Assembly: GCA_030068075.1 (NCBI GenBank)
Contig: CM057826.1
Span: forward strand, 34,956,211-35,020,210
Reading direction: 5' to 3'
Source: Paguma larvata
Lineage: Eukaryota; Chordata; Mammalia; Carnivora; Viverridae
DNA length: 64,000 nt
Shown: positions 11,167-22,042 of the stretch, piece after piece
How positions within the stretch are numbered: position 1 is the first letter of the stretch
Layout of the letters: every line of letters begins with the position of its first letter
Notes under the pieces: model-generated
Database searches by the model: none
What the model saw: only the letters and a program-made list of their open reading frames with translations
What the model was told of the DNA's origin: nothing
Translations under genes and position numbers: made by a program

Positions 11167-13229
11167 AAGTGCAGAGTGTTGATTAAAAACATCACAGTAG
11201 AAGCATTTACTAAATGCCTACAGGTGGAAAATCAGTCATGCTAACCATAGTAAACAAGTCTGTTAGAAGAAAAAAAAAGTTGCCAATGTACCCATTCTAG
11301 AAAGCTGATATTTTTCATGCTTAGAAATCTCCATATCGTTCTGGCTACTGATCCTCAGAAAAGCCAAAACATTTAAAGAAGCAGTCCTGTTCCTTCTAAT
11401 TCCCTGACATTGTTACATCTACTCACTCATTTTGTCACTGAAGAGAGGGAGACAGGAGAGCTCAGAGCCAAATCAAGCACACAGGCACCTTGGAAGTATC
11501 CAAAGTGACTTTCACTTAAAGAAAAAAACTTAAAGTCACAGAAGAAATGCTGTCTGTTGTTGCTATTCCTCTCACTGTTGGTGGCAGTAGCGGTGTTTGG
11601 TTTGGTCTGGGCTTCTTCATTCATCCTTTTATGGAATCCTACAACCCAAGGAGGGGAGAGGGCAAAACAGTATTTACCTTTGATAAGATAATACTCGAAG
11701 TAACTTTTCCTGATGAAGACTCTCCTATTCCGTGAACTAACCCACTCTGTGCTCATGAGAAGATATGACTGACAGATTAGACCAGCTCCTCACTAGACCT
11801 TAGGTTCGAGTTCACTTCCATTTCTCATGGTACATTATTGCTTGGCTACATTTCCATTTGTCTCCTCTGACAGTTATTATCAAGTGTGAGATTAGGGTCT
11901 GAGCATAAAGAAAAGAACCACGGAGCCCTGATCCTGCATTTCAGGTAGGATTAAGACTTAGAATGAAGAGAGAAATCCGTTTGCCACACAGAGATTTGAA
12001 GTAACGCCCCTGGGCTTGTGCTCTATTCACATCTCTCCTCTGTGACACTGAGGCAGTTTTTTAAGCAGCCGCTTGAGGATTCCAAGAATTAAGATTCCAT
12101 CTATCTCAAATATAGTTTCAGCTCCTCAGGAATGAGAAAAAGACAAATTAAAATAACTTTTCTGCTACAAAAGACAGTCTAAGGTTAAATGACAGAAGAT
12201 TTTATAATTGTACTGGTTCTGATGTGGTAAATATAAAACACCAAAGGGAAAGGCTCAACCTCTAGGAGATTTTGAAAGCCAAAATAGCTTTAAGCAATAA
12301 GAGTCATATCAGTATTAGTTAATTTTATTCTATTCCAAGACAAGATCTGAGAGTGCTACTGTCAACAGCATCAGCATCTAACTAAAGAGAGTTGTTTAGT
12401 AACTATGGTCCACTTTATTGCCAATTAAGTAGCCAGTGGCCATGCTGTAATTAGGATCTTGACTGACTGCCATTGGACAGGTTGGAAATTAATGACCTCA
12501 ATATGGGAAATCTAGTCTTTGTTTCAAAAATAATTTAATCGATTATCATCATTCCACATTCTTCTCACACATATCTTTTATCAATGGAAACTTCCTAAAC
12601 TCTGAGGCAAAAATAAATAATTTATAACGTTGGCGATACTGAACATTTTTTTATGATTCCTAAACTCAAGAATTTACAACTCAGATGAGGAGACTAAATT
12701 AACAGGGATGAAACAGGATTAAATAACATGCAAAACAATTCTGCTCTGATCCAGAATAGTGATTTTCAAATGTCAGTTGACCAGTCGATGCTGCTGCATA
12801 GACTTCCCCAGACTATGAATAAAGGAGTAAAAAAGAAAAAAAAATGCAGATCTCTTCCAATTTAACAACATCGATTATAAAACACATCATCCAATAATAG
12901 CTTATATTAAATAAGATTCCTTACGTATTTCCTATGTAAAAAAAAGAATTTATCAGAGGTACACTGTGCTATCTTATATAATCAAAGTGAATGCTGAGCC
13001 ATCAAATCATGGGAATTGCAGAGGGGAAGTACATTGAAGGCTTTGAGAAAATAGAAAATACAGCACAATTATCATTGAGTTTTTTGTAGTTGTAACAATT
13101 AAGATCAAGTCTCTTAGCTGGTTTATATATACAAATATATATAAATATAAGTATAAATATATAATAGTGTCTATATTTGCTACTGTACATTCTATCTCTG
13201 AGATTTATTTACTACTATTTGTAAGTTTG
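11167..13229. other. unassigned DNA
   Basis: About 2 kb with no recognised gene or repeat. Open frames on both strands at 11427-11756 overlap each other and lack motifs, so I treat them as chance. Confidence 0.5.
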
Positions 13230-13284
13230 CAGCCTTAAACAACTTCTGATAGAGGACCTCACTATAGCTACAATGGCAATCCTA

Positions 13285-13375
13285 TAACAACATATAAGTG
13301 TATCAAGTCAACATACTGTACACCTTAAATTAACATACTGTATATATGTGTCAAATATATTTCAGTAAACAAAAC
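13285..13375 (+). mobile_element. L1 3'-terminal fragment
   Basis: CATACTGTACACCTTAAATT, a short gap and GTCAAATATATTTCAGTAAA resemble the last 80 bases of older L1 families (GTACACCTTAAA ... TCAATTATATCTCAATAAA type). Very short copy. Confidence 0.5.
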
Positions 13376-13457
13376 AGAACTCAAGTGCCACCAACAGTCA
13401 GTTTCTCCCTCTGTCTCTCTTCTCAGTTCTACCTATTGTTAGAAAAAGAAATTTAGG

Positions 13458-13681
13458 GGGCGCCTGGGTGGCTCAGTCGGTTGGGCGGCCGACTTCAGTT
13501 CAGGTCATGATCTCACAGTCTGTGAGTTCGAGCCCCGCGTTGGGCTCTGTGCTGATGGCTTGGAGCCTGGAGCCTGCTTCGGATTCTGTGTCTGCCTCTC
13601 TCTGTCTCTCGGCCCTTCCCCTGCTCACGCTCTGTCTCTCAAAGATAAATAAACGTTAAAAAAAAAATTAAAAAAAAAGAA
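13458..13681 (+). mobile_element. feline-type SINE, apparently young
   Basis: Full-length copy from GGGGCGCCTGGGTGGCTCAG to AAACGTTAAAAAAAAA with an intact B-box-like GTGAGTTCGAGCCCCGCGTT that keeps several CpGs. It is flanked by a perfect 17-bp repeat (AGAAAAAGAAATTTAGG, 13441-13457 and 13682-13698). Retained CpGs and the exact duplication suggest a recent insertion. Confidence 0.96.
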
Positions 13682-13698
13682 AGAAAAAGAAATTTAGG

Positions 13699-15394
13699 AC
13701 CAAATTGGACTTACTTATGGGAAGGGCCTAACCTGATTTGAGCCAGATTAGAGAAGCAAATAAAAATGACACCCTTATATAAGTGGAGGGACATGTACAA
13801 TGTCATCCTATGAAGTAGGGTCCAAAAGAAAAAAAGGCCACTCAAAGAGGAAGTTAAAGATTCTCAGTAAATAAAATAATACAATGTCTCGCTTTGGGAG
13901 ATAACAAAAATCTATGAAATTAAATATTCTAATCAATTGTATAGCATATTTTAGATGTCAGAAAATATTAAAATGTCCAAAACATACACATCCTATATTT
14001 AAAAATACAAATTCACTCTAAAGTTTGAGAAGCACTGAGAATATTCAGGAAAAAAACAATAAAGAAATAAGACTTGAACTGTAACCCATGAAAAACGGTA
14101 GAATTTACTAGTTGAGCTGAAAGAGTAGGTAAGTGCAGTAAAGAGAAAAAAAAAGTATAGAAAGCAGTATATTTTATTCAAAGGGCATTGAAGGAAACTT
14201 TTAGAATAAATTTGTTACTCCTCTTTTTTTTTTTTATTTGACAATGTGCTTCATAGCTAAGAGTAATCCCCAACGGAAATTAGAGGTAGTAAATTTGGAA
14301 TTGGAAAATTCCAACGGAGTGCTGACTCCATCGTTGACTTGTTTCATATATTAATTAGTTAGCTAATGTCTTGGGTTGTCAAAACTGATTACTGAAAAAG
14401 TACTACCCAGTGATAGAAGTGAGATCGAGATAAAAAGTGACACAATTTTCAAAGTGGACCAGAGTACTCAGATCGAGAGAGAGAATCATGCATCTCGAAA
14501 ACTGCTGAAAAAAAACAGAATGTCAAAACCAGAAAATTGCCATATGGTAAGCTGATTTTTTCCTGCTTAAAATTTCCTAACATTAGAAATTTTAAATATC
14601 CTCAAAGATAGCACCTTCTTAGGTGGAAATTTTTCAAGAAATATTCAGTTTGTTGGTGTAAATCAGTGCAGATGTCAAACATCTGATGGTAGAAAACCAA
14701 GCTTATATTTAGCTTTAACTCAGACGTTTTTGGAGAATTGGATTTCTGTTTACTTACAAAGGCATATGTTCACTTTGAATGTTAGTGTGTTGTAGAGAAG
14801 AGAAGAGAAATATTTTAAGGTAACAATCATAAATGCAACGGGAATCGAAAACAAATAACATTTGTTGCTGAAACCCCAAAGATAATGCAATTCGAACAAG
14901 TTAATATTCACAGAACTGTATTTTCCAATCCTTTCGCTGCCTCTAGAAAAACCGAGAATAGATACTATAAAATGCATTTCTTAGTTCAACCAAGACAGTC
15001 TAATATAAAATGGCATAGAAATAAACTTACTTGACTCTAACTCAGAGTATATAGTTCTGCATTGTGCATCTAACTAGATGATTTATGTGTCATTCAATCT
15101 GTCACAAAAATTCTTTTCACTTCTGTTAAGTTCTCAGCTAGCCAGTGAGCAAACGACATGAGCATGTCAAAAGTTGACATTTTTGAAATAAGTTCCTTAT
15201 TATAATGAAAAACTGAACTTAAATGATAACTATAAAACTACTTTCATGCTGCAATTTCAAGACTGCTGGGAAAACTGCCACTTCCCCAAATCAATCTCTC
15301 CATGTTGGTTGGTATCTATACGTCCTGGATAGGAGTTCGTAATTCTTCAGCTCAGAATTTTGATACCATTAGAATTAAAACCCACTTTGAAAGA
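13699..15394. other. unassigned AT-rich DNA
   Basis: No gene or clear repeat recognised; short poly-T run at 14222-14235. Confidence 0.5.
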
Positions 15395-16136
15395 GTTACA
15401 CTTTGAGAAATTATCAGGTAAATATCCTTTTAGGTGAGAATGGCTATTATCAAAAACGCAGAAGATTACGAGTGTTGGTGCAGATATGGAGAAAGGGAAC
15501 ACTTACACACAGTTGGTGGGAGTGTAAATTGGCACAGTCATTATGGGACACAGTATGGAGGCTCCTCAAAACATTAAAAATAAAACTACCATGTGATCCA
15601 GCAATCCCATTCCTGGTAAACATCCAAAAGAAATGAAATCAGTATCTCAAAGAGATATATATACTCTTATGTTCACTGAGGCATTATTCAAAATAACCAA
15701 AATACAGAAACAACTAAGTGTCCATGAATGACAAAAAAAAATTAGTGTATACATATTTACAATGGAATATCATTCAGTCTTTAAAAAGAAGAAAATCCTG
15801 CCACTTGTAACTAAACGGGTGAACCTGAAGGACATTAACCCAATGAAATTAAGCCAGACACAGAAAGATAAAAATTTCATGATCTCATTTACATGTGGAT
15901 TCTAAACTAGTTGAACTCAGAGGGAAAAATGGTGGTTGGTGGGGTGGGAGGAACAGGTGGAATGAGCAGATATTAGTCAAAAGGTAAAATGTTTCAGTTA
16001 TGCAAGGTGAGTGAGTTCTAGAGATCTAACATACAGCATGCAGCAGCGTGACTACAGTTAATAGTACTGAATCGTATAACTGAAATTTGCTAAGATAGAT
16101 CTTAAATCTTCTCAACATACACACACACACACACGC

Positions 16137-16171
<35 letters not shown>

Positions 16172-16310
16172 GAGGCAACTGTGTAGAAGTGATGTTATTT
16201 CACTTGGTTGCAGTTCTTTTCACAATGTATAAATATATAAGAACATCGAGTGGTACATCTTAAGTCTATACAATTTTTATATGTCAAAGATATCTAAATA
16301 AATTTTAGAA
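15395..16310 (+). mobile_element. old L1 3' part
   Basis: The sequence follows the end of L1 ORF2: TTGGTGCAGATATGGAGAAA, TGGTGGGAGTGTAAATTGG, ATGTGATCCAGCAATCCCAT, and further on the ATACAATGGAATATCATTCAG type. It is followed by 3'UTR text and a (CA)n tract. A 77-codon frame at 15403-15636 retains part of the ORF2 C-terminal region ([19 protein letters not shown]) but is broken outside it. Confidence 0.85.
16116..16172. repeat. (CA)n microsatellite
   Basis: About 28 CA units with two interruptions (CG and AA) inside the L1 3'UTR region. Confidence 0.93.
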
Positions 16311-16404
16311 AAAATAATATAATTTCAATGGGAAATAGCATGAAGATTCTGAGATGTAATATGGAAAGAAGGAAAGCTCAGGCAGGAATGGAGGAGTAAC
16401 TTCT

Positions 16405-16609
16405 TTTTTTTTCTTAATGCTTATTTAATTTTGAGAGACAGAGCATTGAGTAGGGGAGGAGTAGAGAGAGAGGGAGACAGAATCCAAAGCAGACTCCAGG
16501 CTCTGAGCTGTCAGCACAGAGCCCGACATGAAGCTCGAACCCACGAACTGTGAGATCATGACCTGAGCCGAAGTCAGATGCTTAACCGACCGAGCCACCC
16601 AGGTGCCCC
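16405..16609 (-). mobile_element. feline-type SINE
   Basis: Antisense copy with TTGAGAGACAGAGCATTGAG, GAGATCATGACCTGAGCC and CGAGCCACCCAGGTGCCCC. It is flanked by a perfect 16-bp repeat TGGAGGAGTAACTTCT (16389-16404 and 16610-16625). Confidence 0.96.
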
Positions 16610-16625
16610 TGGAGGAGTAACTTCT

Positions 16626-17025
16626 GACAGGACATCCAAAGCCTTATTCAACATCCACGTGAGGCTTTGATGAATCTTAGAAACAAGGTGAGGAAAATAA
16701 AGCAAGTTGCCACAGACTAAGGATATATTACAAGTTCTAAAACACTCAGAACAATCACACCTAAATAATATATCATTTAGAGCTATGCATCTGTGATAGA
16801 CGTATTTTTAGAAGAAAAAAAAATAAAACAAAATTTAGGTTTATGTTTAGTTACCTGAGGGATGCTGGCAGAATACGTAGTGTTAATGTTATTGCCAATG
16901 TAATCAATCTTAAATTGGAAGATGGATTCCCAGGTGTTTAATTTCATTCTTCATAATTTGTTCTGTATACTCTTTGATACATATTAAAAACTGTTAACTT
17001 TTGAAAGGAGCACAGAAGGCAAATG
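16626..17025. other. unassigned DNA
   Basis: No gene or repeat recognised. Confidence 0.5.
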
Positions 17026-17292
17026 CTGTCATGTCCGTGCATTGCTGAGGGCTGGTGCCAGGTTAAAGAAGGCTCACGGTGTGTATAAGTACTGGAAAGA
17101 GGTCACATACTACCTTGACCGTTTCTCCCCGCATGAATAAATCAGCTCCTGGGCTGCATACATGGGGACAGGAGATGGCGCCACAGCAAGGCTGGGAAAG
17201 CTGGCAGAGAAGCATGATAAGAACTCTGAGCTCTCTGCCCCACCAACAGAAACAAAGAACACGCCGAAGCTGGACATACAGATTTAGATGAA
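17026..17292 (+). pseudogene. possible retrocopy of an unidentified gene
   Basis: The sense frame through 17036-17290 reads about 85 codons with only one internal stop, after a segment with protein-like composition (KKAHGVYKYWKEVTYYLDRF, then SPHE and stop, then ISSWAAYMGTGDGATARLGK). It ends with a stop near 17287. The block is richer in GC than its surroundings. I do not recognise the protein, see no clear poly-A tail and no target duplication. It could equally be an unannotated repeat or chance. Confidence 0.25.
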
Positions 17293-17369
17293 AGACACAA
17301 TTCATCAATTCAAGCAAGCAGTCAAGAAGCAAAAAGATAGAATTAAATATGTACAAATTCAAAGGTTAA

Positions 17370-17503
17370 AACAAGTCAATCTGTCAACATAATGAGAAGA
17401 CAAACCACAGACTGGGAGAAAATATTTGTAAAAGAACAATAAAGGACTGTTATCCAAAATATACAAAGAACTCTTAAAACTCAGCAATAAGAAAATGAAC
17501 TAC
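17370..17503 (+). mobile_element. old L1 fragment, part 1
   Basis: GACTGGGAGAAAATATTTG, TATCCAAAATATACAAAGA and CTCTTAAAACTCAGCAATAA are the standard late ORF2 text of old L1 families. The element continues after the SINE at 17507-17720. Confidence 0.82.
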
Positions 17504-17506
17504 CTG

Positions 17507-17720
17507 GGCGCCTGGGTGGCTCAGTCGGTTAAGCGGCCGACTTCAGCTCAGGTCGTGATCTCACGGTCTGAGTTCTAGCCCCACGTCCGGCTCTGTGCTG
17601 ATGGCTCAGAGCCTGGAGCCTGCTTCAGATTCTGGGTCTCCCTCTCTCTCTGCCCTTCCCTTCCTCACGCTCTGTCTCTCTGTCTCTCAAAAATAAAATA
17701 AAAATAAAAATAATAAAAAA
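17507..17720 (+). mobile_element. feline-type SINE, apparently young
   Basis: Head GGGCGCCTGGGTGGCTCAGT, body close to consensus, tail of AAAATAAAAAT repeats. It is inserted in an L1, with an 18-bp duplication AAGAAAATGAACTACCTG / AAGAAAATGAACCACCTG (17489 and 17721). Confidence 0.95.
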
Positions 17721-17738
17721 AAGAAAATGAACCACCTG

Positions 17739-18752
17739 ATTTAAAAATGGTGATTTTAAAGATCTGACCAGACTATTCACAAAAGTTGTAAATAAACATA
17801 TGAGAAGATGTTCAACATCATATGTCATTTAAAATTTGTAAATTAAAAAACAATGAGATAACACTACATACCCATTTGAAAGGGAAAAGTCCAAAACACT
17901 GACTATATCAAAGTTTGGTGAGGATGGCCAATGACAAGGAGTCTCATCATTGCTGGCAGGAGTGCGAAATGACTCCGCTACTTTGGAAAACATGCTAGCC
18001 ATTTCTTACAAAATTAAATATACTCATAAGAGACAACACTCACGCTCCTTGGTATTTACACAAATAAGTCAAAAACTTACGTCCACACAAAAACCTGCAC
18101 ACGGGTCTTTTTTTTTTAAAGCACTTTATTCATAACTGCCAAAACCTGAAGCAACCAAGAAGTCTGTAAGTAGGAGAAATGGATAAACCGTAGTACATCC
18201 AGACACTGGAATATTACTAACGTGAAAAAGAAATGAGCCATCGAGTCATGAAAAGAAATGGAGAAAACTTTAATGTATATTACTAAGTGAAAGAAGTCAA
18301 TCTGAAAAGACAACATAATCCAACTATATAACATTCTGGATAAGGCAAAATTATAGAGATGGTAACAAGACGGGTGAGTGCCGGGAGTTGGCAGGAGTGG
18401 TGGTAGGGAGGGAGGGAGGGATGAATAGGCAGAACACGGAAATTTTACGGCAGTGGAATGACTCTGTATGATACTCTAATGGCAGGTGCATGTCATTATA
18501 CATTTGTCAAAACCCATGTAACGTACAACGTCAACAGTGAACCCTAATATAACTATGGACTTTAGGTGATAAAGTTGTGTAGAAGTAAGCTCATCAACTG
18601 TAACAAATGTACCACTCTGGTGGTGGGTGTTGCTAGTAAGGGGAAGCCATGTCTGTGTGGGGTCAGGGAGTATATAGGGACTCTCTGTACTTGTCACTCA
18701 ACTTTGCTGTGACCTAAAACTGCTCTAATAAACTATGTCTACTTTTTAAAAA
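17739..18752 (+). mobile_element. old L1 3' end, part 2
   Basis: The fragment resumes after the SINE: ATGAGAAGATGTTCAACATC, AACAATGAGATAACACTACA, TTGGTGAGGATGGCC, then 3'UTR text ending CTGCTCTAATAAACTATGTC. The same L1 subfamily end appears at 36560-37240 and 45297-46520. No usable open frame remains. Confidence 0.85.
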
Positions 18753-20271
18753 TTACCCTGAAAGCCCTGAAGGCTTGGGAAATTCCAGGAAATCAGAAAA
18801 TAGAAAATGAGAGTATTATGTTTGACATCACAAACACAGAGAAGCAATCTGCACAGAAGATTCAGGTAAGAGCAGGTTTACATACTAAGTCAACATTTTA
18901 TCCAGCAAGGAAACAAATTTTAGTCTGTAAAGAACCATACAGAACATCTAACAGAAAAACCACTACAAATTAAAAGCTATTTTGATGTGCAAACTACAAC
19001 TAATAAAATATAATTTCTCCTTATCTTGATCACTAAAAATACATATTTCTTCTACAGTTTGTCTAAGAGAGAAGTAAAGGATTGCTTAAAAATCTCAACT
19101 CACTACAATTTATTAAAACTATCAGTTAGGTAATCAGAGTTATTCCTGTGTTTAAAATATCTTTGAATAACGAGTTGGGCTCAGTAAAAAATATGTGGAC
19201 ATAAATAAAGGTAGATGCAGACCTAATGAGCATTTTCCTTAAAAAAAAAAAAAAAAAAGTAACCAGGCTTTGAAAAAGTAGGATTCTGTAGAAAGTGCTC
19301 AGAAATTCAAAGACTTGAATAGCTAGAACTAATTAACCTTTTACTATTGTCATTACAGTGTGCATTCAAAAGCAGGGTCTACTGGGTTTGAGCAGGTGTG
19401 TTAGAGGAGTATGAGAGTAAATGTCAGCCTCCTTCCAGGATAGGGCAATTCTTGCGATCTGGTTCATCCCAAAGATCTTTATTGTTACAGGTTTGCTCTG
19501 AATGAGAATGAACTTTCCAGTACAGAATTTTGGACACACTGTCAGTGTAAGAGAATAGACTTGCTAGGGTAAGACCGACAACAGGAAGTATCAGGAAAGT
19601 TCTTTTCGAATGATGACCCCACTATAAAATTATGGGATCCCACCTGCTTCAGTTTTACCTGCTCGATGACAGATCATCAGCCTTAAGAAAGACCTAAAGG
19701 CTGCCTTTTAAAAGAGGTCACATTTGAGCACGACACTGCTTTTCAGAACTGTCCTGTGGCTCGCATCTATTTTCTGAGCTCCTCCCTGAAAGTTTCTCTG
19801 CCTCTGCTGCTTACTTACTCCATAGATCTATTTTATACCCTTTAGAAAATCACAAATTTCTTCATAGGGTCTTCCTGGTATACTGAGAAACACACTGGTA
19901 TGTGCTAATAACCCAATCACAGGTTACAGCAAAGTGTTTAAATAGAGTTTTGCTGTAACATTCTATGCTTTTACAATTGTCATATTTACCTACTCCAACT
20001 ATCAAAAACATAGGCCCTAACATTAAAGAATGCTGCTATCAGGGGAAGCAGTAATGTGGTCAGGCAAACGCCATCCACACAGCCAGGCTTGTGCTCTTGT
20101 TGCTGATGGTTTTTACCTGAAAAAAAAAAAAAAAAAGACAGTAAGTATACTGTCCATCTTTTGATCTTTATAAAAATAATATCATTTGTTAAAATAGCAG
20201 AATTTAAGCAACACTCTTAAAAGTAGTCTAAAATATGATACTCCAAGAGCCACGATGAAGGAAACAAATGC
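18753..20271. other. unassigned DNA
   Basis: No gene or clear repeat recognised; poly-A run at 19240-19257 and another at 20120-20137. Confidence 0.5.
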
Positions 20272-20452
20272 AATTGGGTGTTGTTAAGCATCTCACTCTT
20301 AATCTCAGCTCAGGTCACGATCTTAAGTTTGTGGATTGGAGCCCTGTGTCCTGCTGACAGCGTGGAGCCTACTTAGGATTCTCTCCCTCCCTCTCTCTCC
20401 CCCTCCTCTGCACTTGCTCTCTCTCTCTTAAAATAAATAAATTTAAAAAAAT
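20272..20452 (+). mobile_element. SINE with internal deletion in the head
   Basis: The head is shortened (GGGTGTTGTTAAGCATCTC) and the middle keeps AGCTCAGGTCACGATCTTAA and GTGGAGCCTACTTAGGATTC, with tail TAAAATAAATAAATTTAAAA. It is an older or damaged copy. Confidence 0.85.
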
Positions 20453-21790
20453 AGAACCTAGCTGTTGTTTTAAGCCACTGGACATTGAGGCAGTTTGTTA
20501 AGCAACAGTGGATGAGCACAGCAAGGTATGTTAGGTTCTAATGGTGTCTATCTGCCCAGTATAAAATTCTGAGTGTGCCCACACCTTCAAATAGTCCGTC
20601 ATCTGGCAGCAAATCTCAAGGCTCAGCATTTTCCTTTTAGCTCATTTTTTTTCTTCCTTTCCTCTCTCTCTGCCCCGACTGCAACATCATCATTGTAACA
20701 AGGTATCATTTTCTGGTACAATCCATTCTGTTACAAGAACTTTTCCTTTTGCTTGAGGAAGAGCAGCTAAAAGAAATTTTTAACCAGTAAAAATTCTTAG
20801 TCTTTCTGCACAATCAGAAACAACATAAAAAATGAGATTTAGAAAACAATTTCTCAAACTGCAATCATAACTGGGGGAAAAAAGAGTGTCAGTGTATCCA
20901 AAGTTAGTAACTATGTGGTATGTGAATTTAAAAACAATCTTTATACAGGCTAAACGCAAGCCTGAGGCTTTGTATTGTCATTCTTTAAATGGATTCTTAA
21001 AATATTTAATTAGCATTAGCTTTGGTTGACACGTCACCTGGGCAGAATTATACAGACAGAGACTGAGAATAAAGACAGACATACTATTCCACTTAGAAGT
21101 CACCATCTCTTTGACCTGGATAAAATGTTATGGTTATGTGAGGACTCGATTTAAATTTAGATCAAATAAAGCAGAAGCATAGTGACAGAATTATACAGGC
21201 TTCCTACCAGAGGGTTAATTTACTTGCTACTATTACCAATTTCTTTTAAACCAAAGCACTTCCTACGAATCAAATTTTTAATATTTCATCTGAATACAAA
21301 AAAATGTATACAAAACTGTTCTTAAGAGTTTGGAGAGTAAAAATAAAGGAGGCAAGTAATAGGAAATAGAACAGAACCGTTTCTTGAGTTTCTCATGCAC
21401 TTTTTTGCTGACTCTACAGTGAATCAGAAGACTAAAAAATCAATTACAGCCTCCCTGATACTGTCTTTTTAAAAATATGTATCCAATACAATACTTCTAT
21501 TATCTAACAAGACGTTTCCTTCAAACACCTGGGACTTCCTCCACTGAAGAGGGCCCCACATTGGCACTTGCTACCCGAGCTAAGGGGTTGGGGCTATGAA
21601 CAAACCCCTGATATGGCACGGTGTGGGCTGCAGGCATGTGCTCCCTCAGGTACAACCTTGGTCCTTCCCTGTTTTCACTACCTCCTCACGGGAGCAAGGT
21701 AGATGGGTGGCAATACTCGTGGGAAGTATTTACTTGTTTGCAACTGCCAAATGAATCTATATAATATATACTTTTATAGACAGTATTATG
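20453..21790. other. unassigned DNA
   Basis: No gene recognised. A less AT-rich block at 21530-21720 is not explained by any repeat I know. Confidence 0.5.
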
Positions 21791-21802
21791 CAGGATTCAC
21801 CT

Positions 21803-22031
21803 TTTTTTATTTTTAACAATTTTTTTAATGTTTATTTATTTTTGAGAGAGAGAGAAAGAGAGAGCATGAGCTGGGGAAAGGCAGAGAGAGAGGGAGACAC
21901 AGAATCCAAAGCAGGCCCCAGGCTCTGAGGTGTCAGCAGAGAAAGCCTGATGTGGGGCTCGAACTCACGAACTGTGAGATCATGACCTGAGCTGAAGTCA
22001 GATGCTTGACCGACTGGGACCCAGGCACCCC
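21803..22031 (-). mobile_element. feline-type SINE
   Basis: Antisense copy with TGTTTATTTATTTTTGAGAG, GAGATCATGACCTGAGCTG and a right end where GAGCCACCCAGG has become GGGACCCAGG. Flanking repeat AGGATTCACCT (21792 and 22032). Confidence 0.95.
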
Positions 22032-22042
22032 AGGATTCACCT

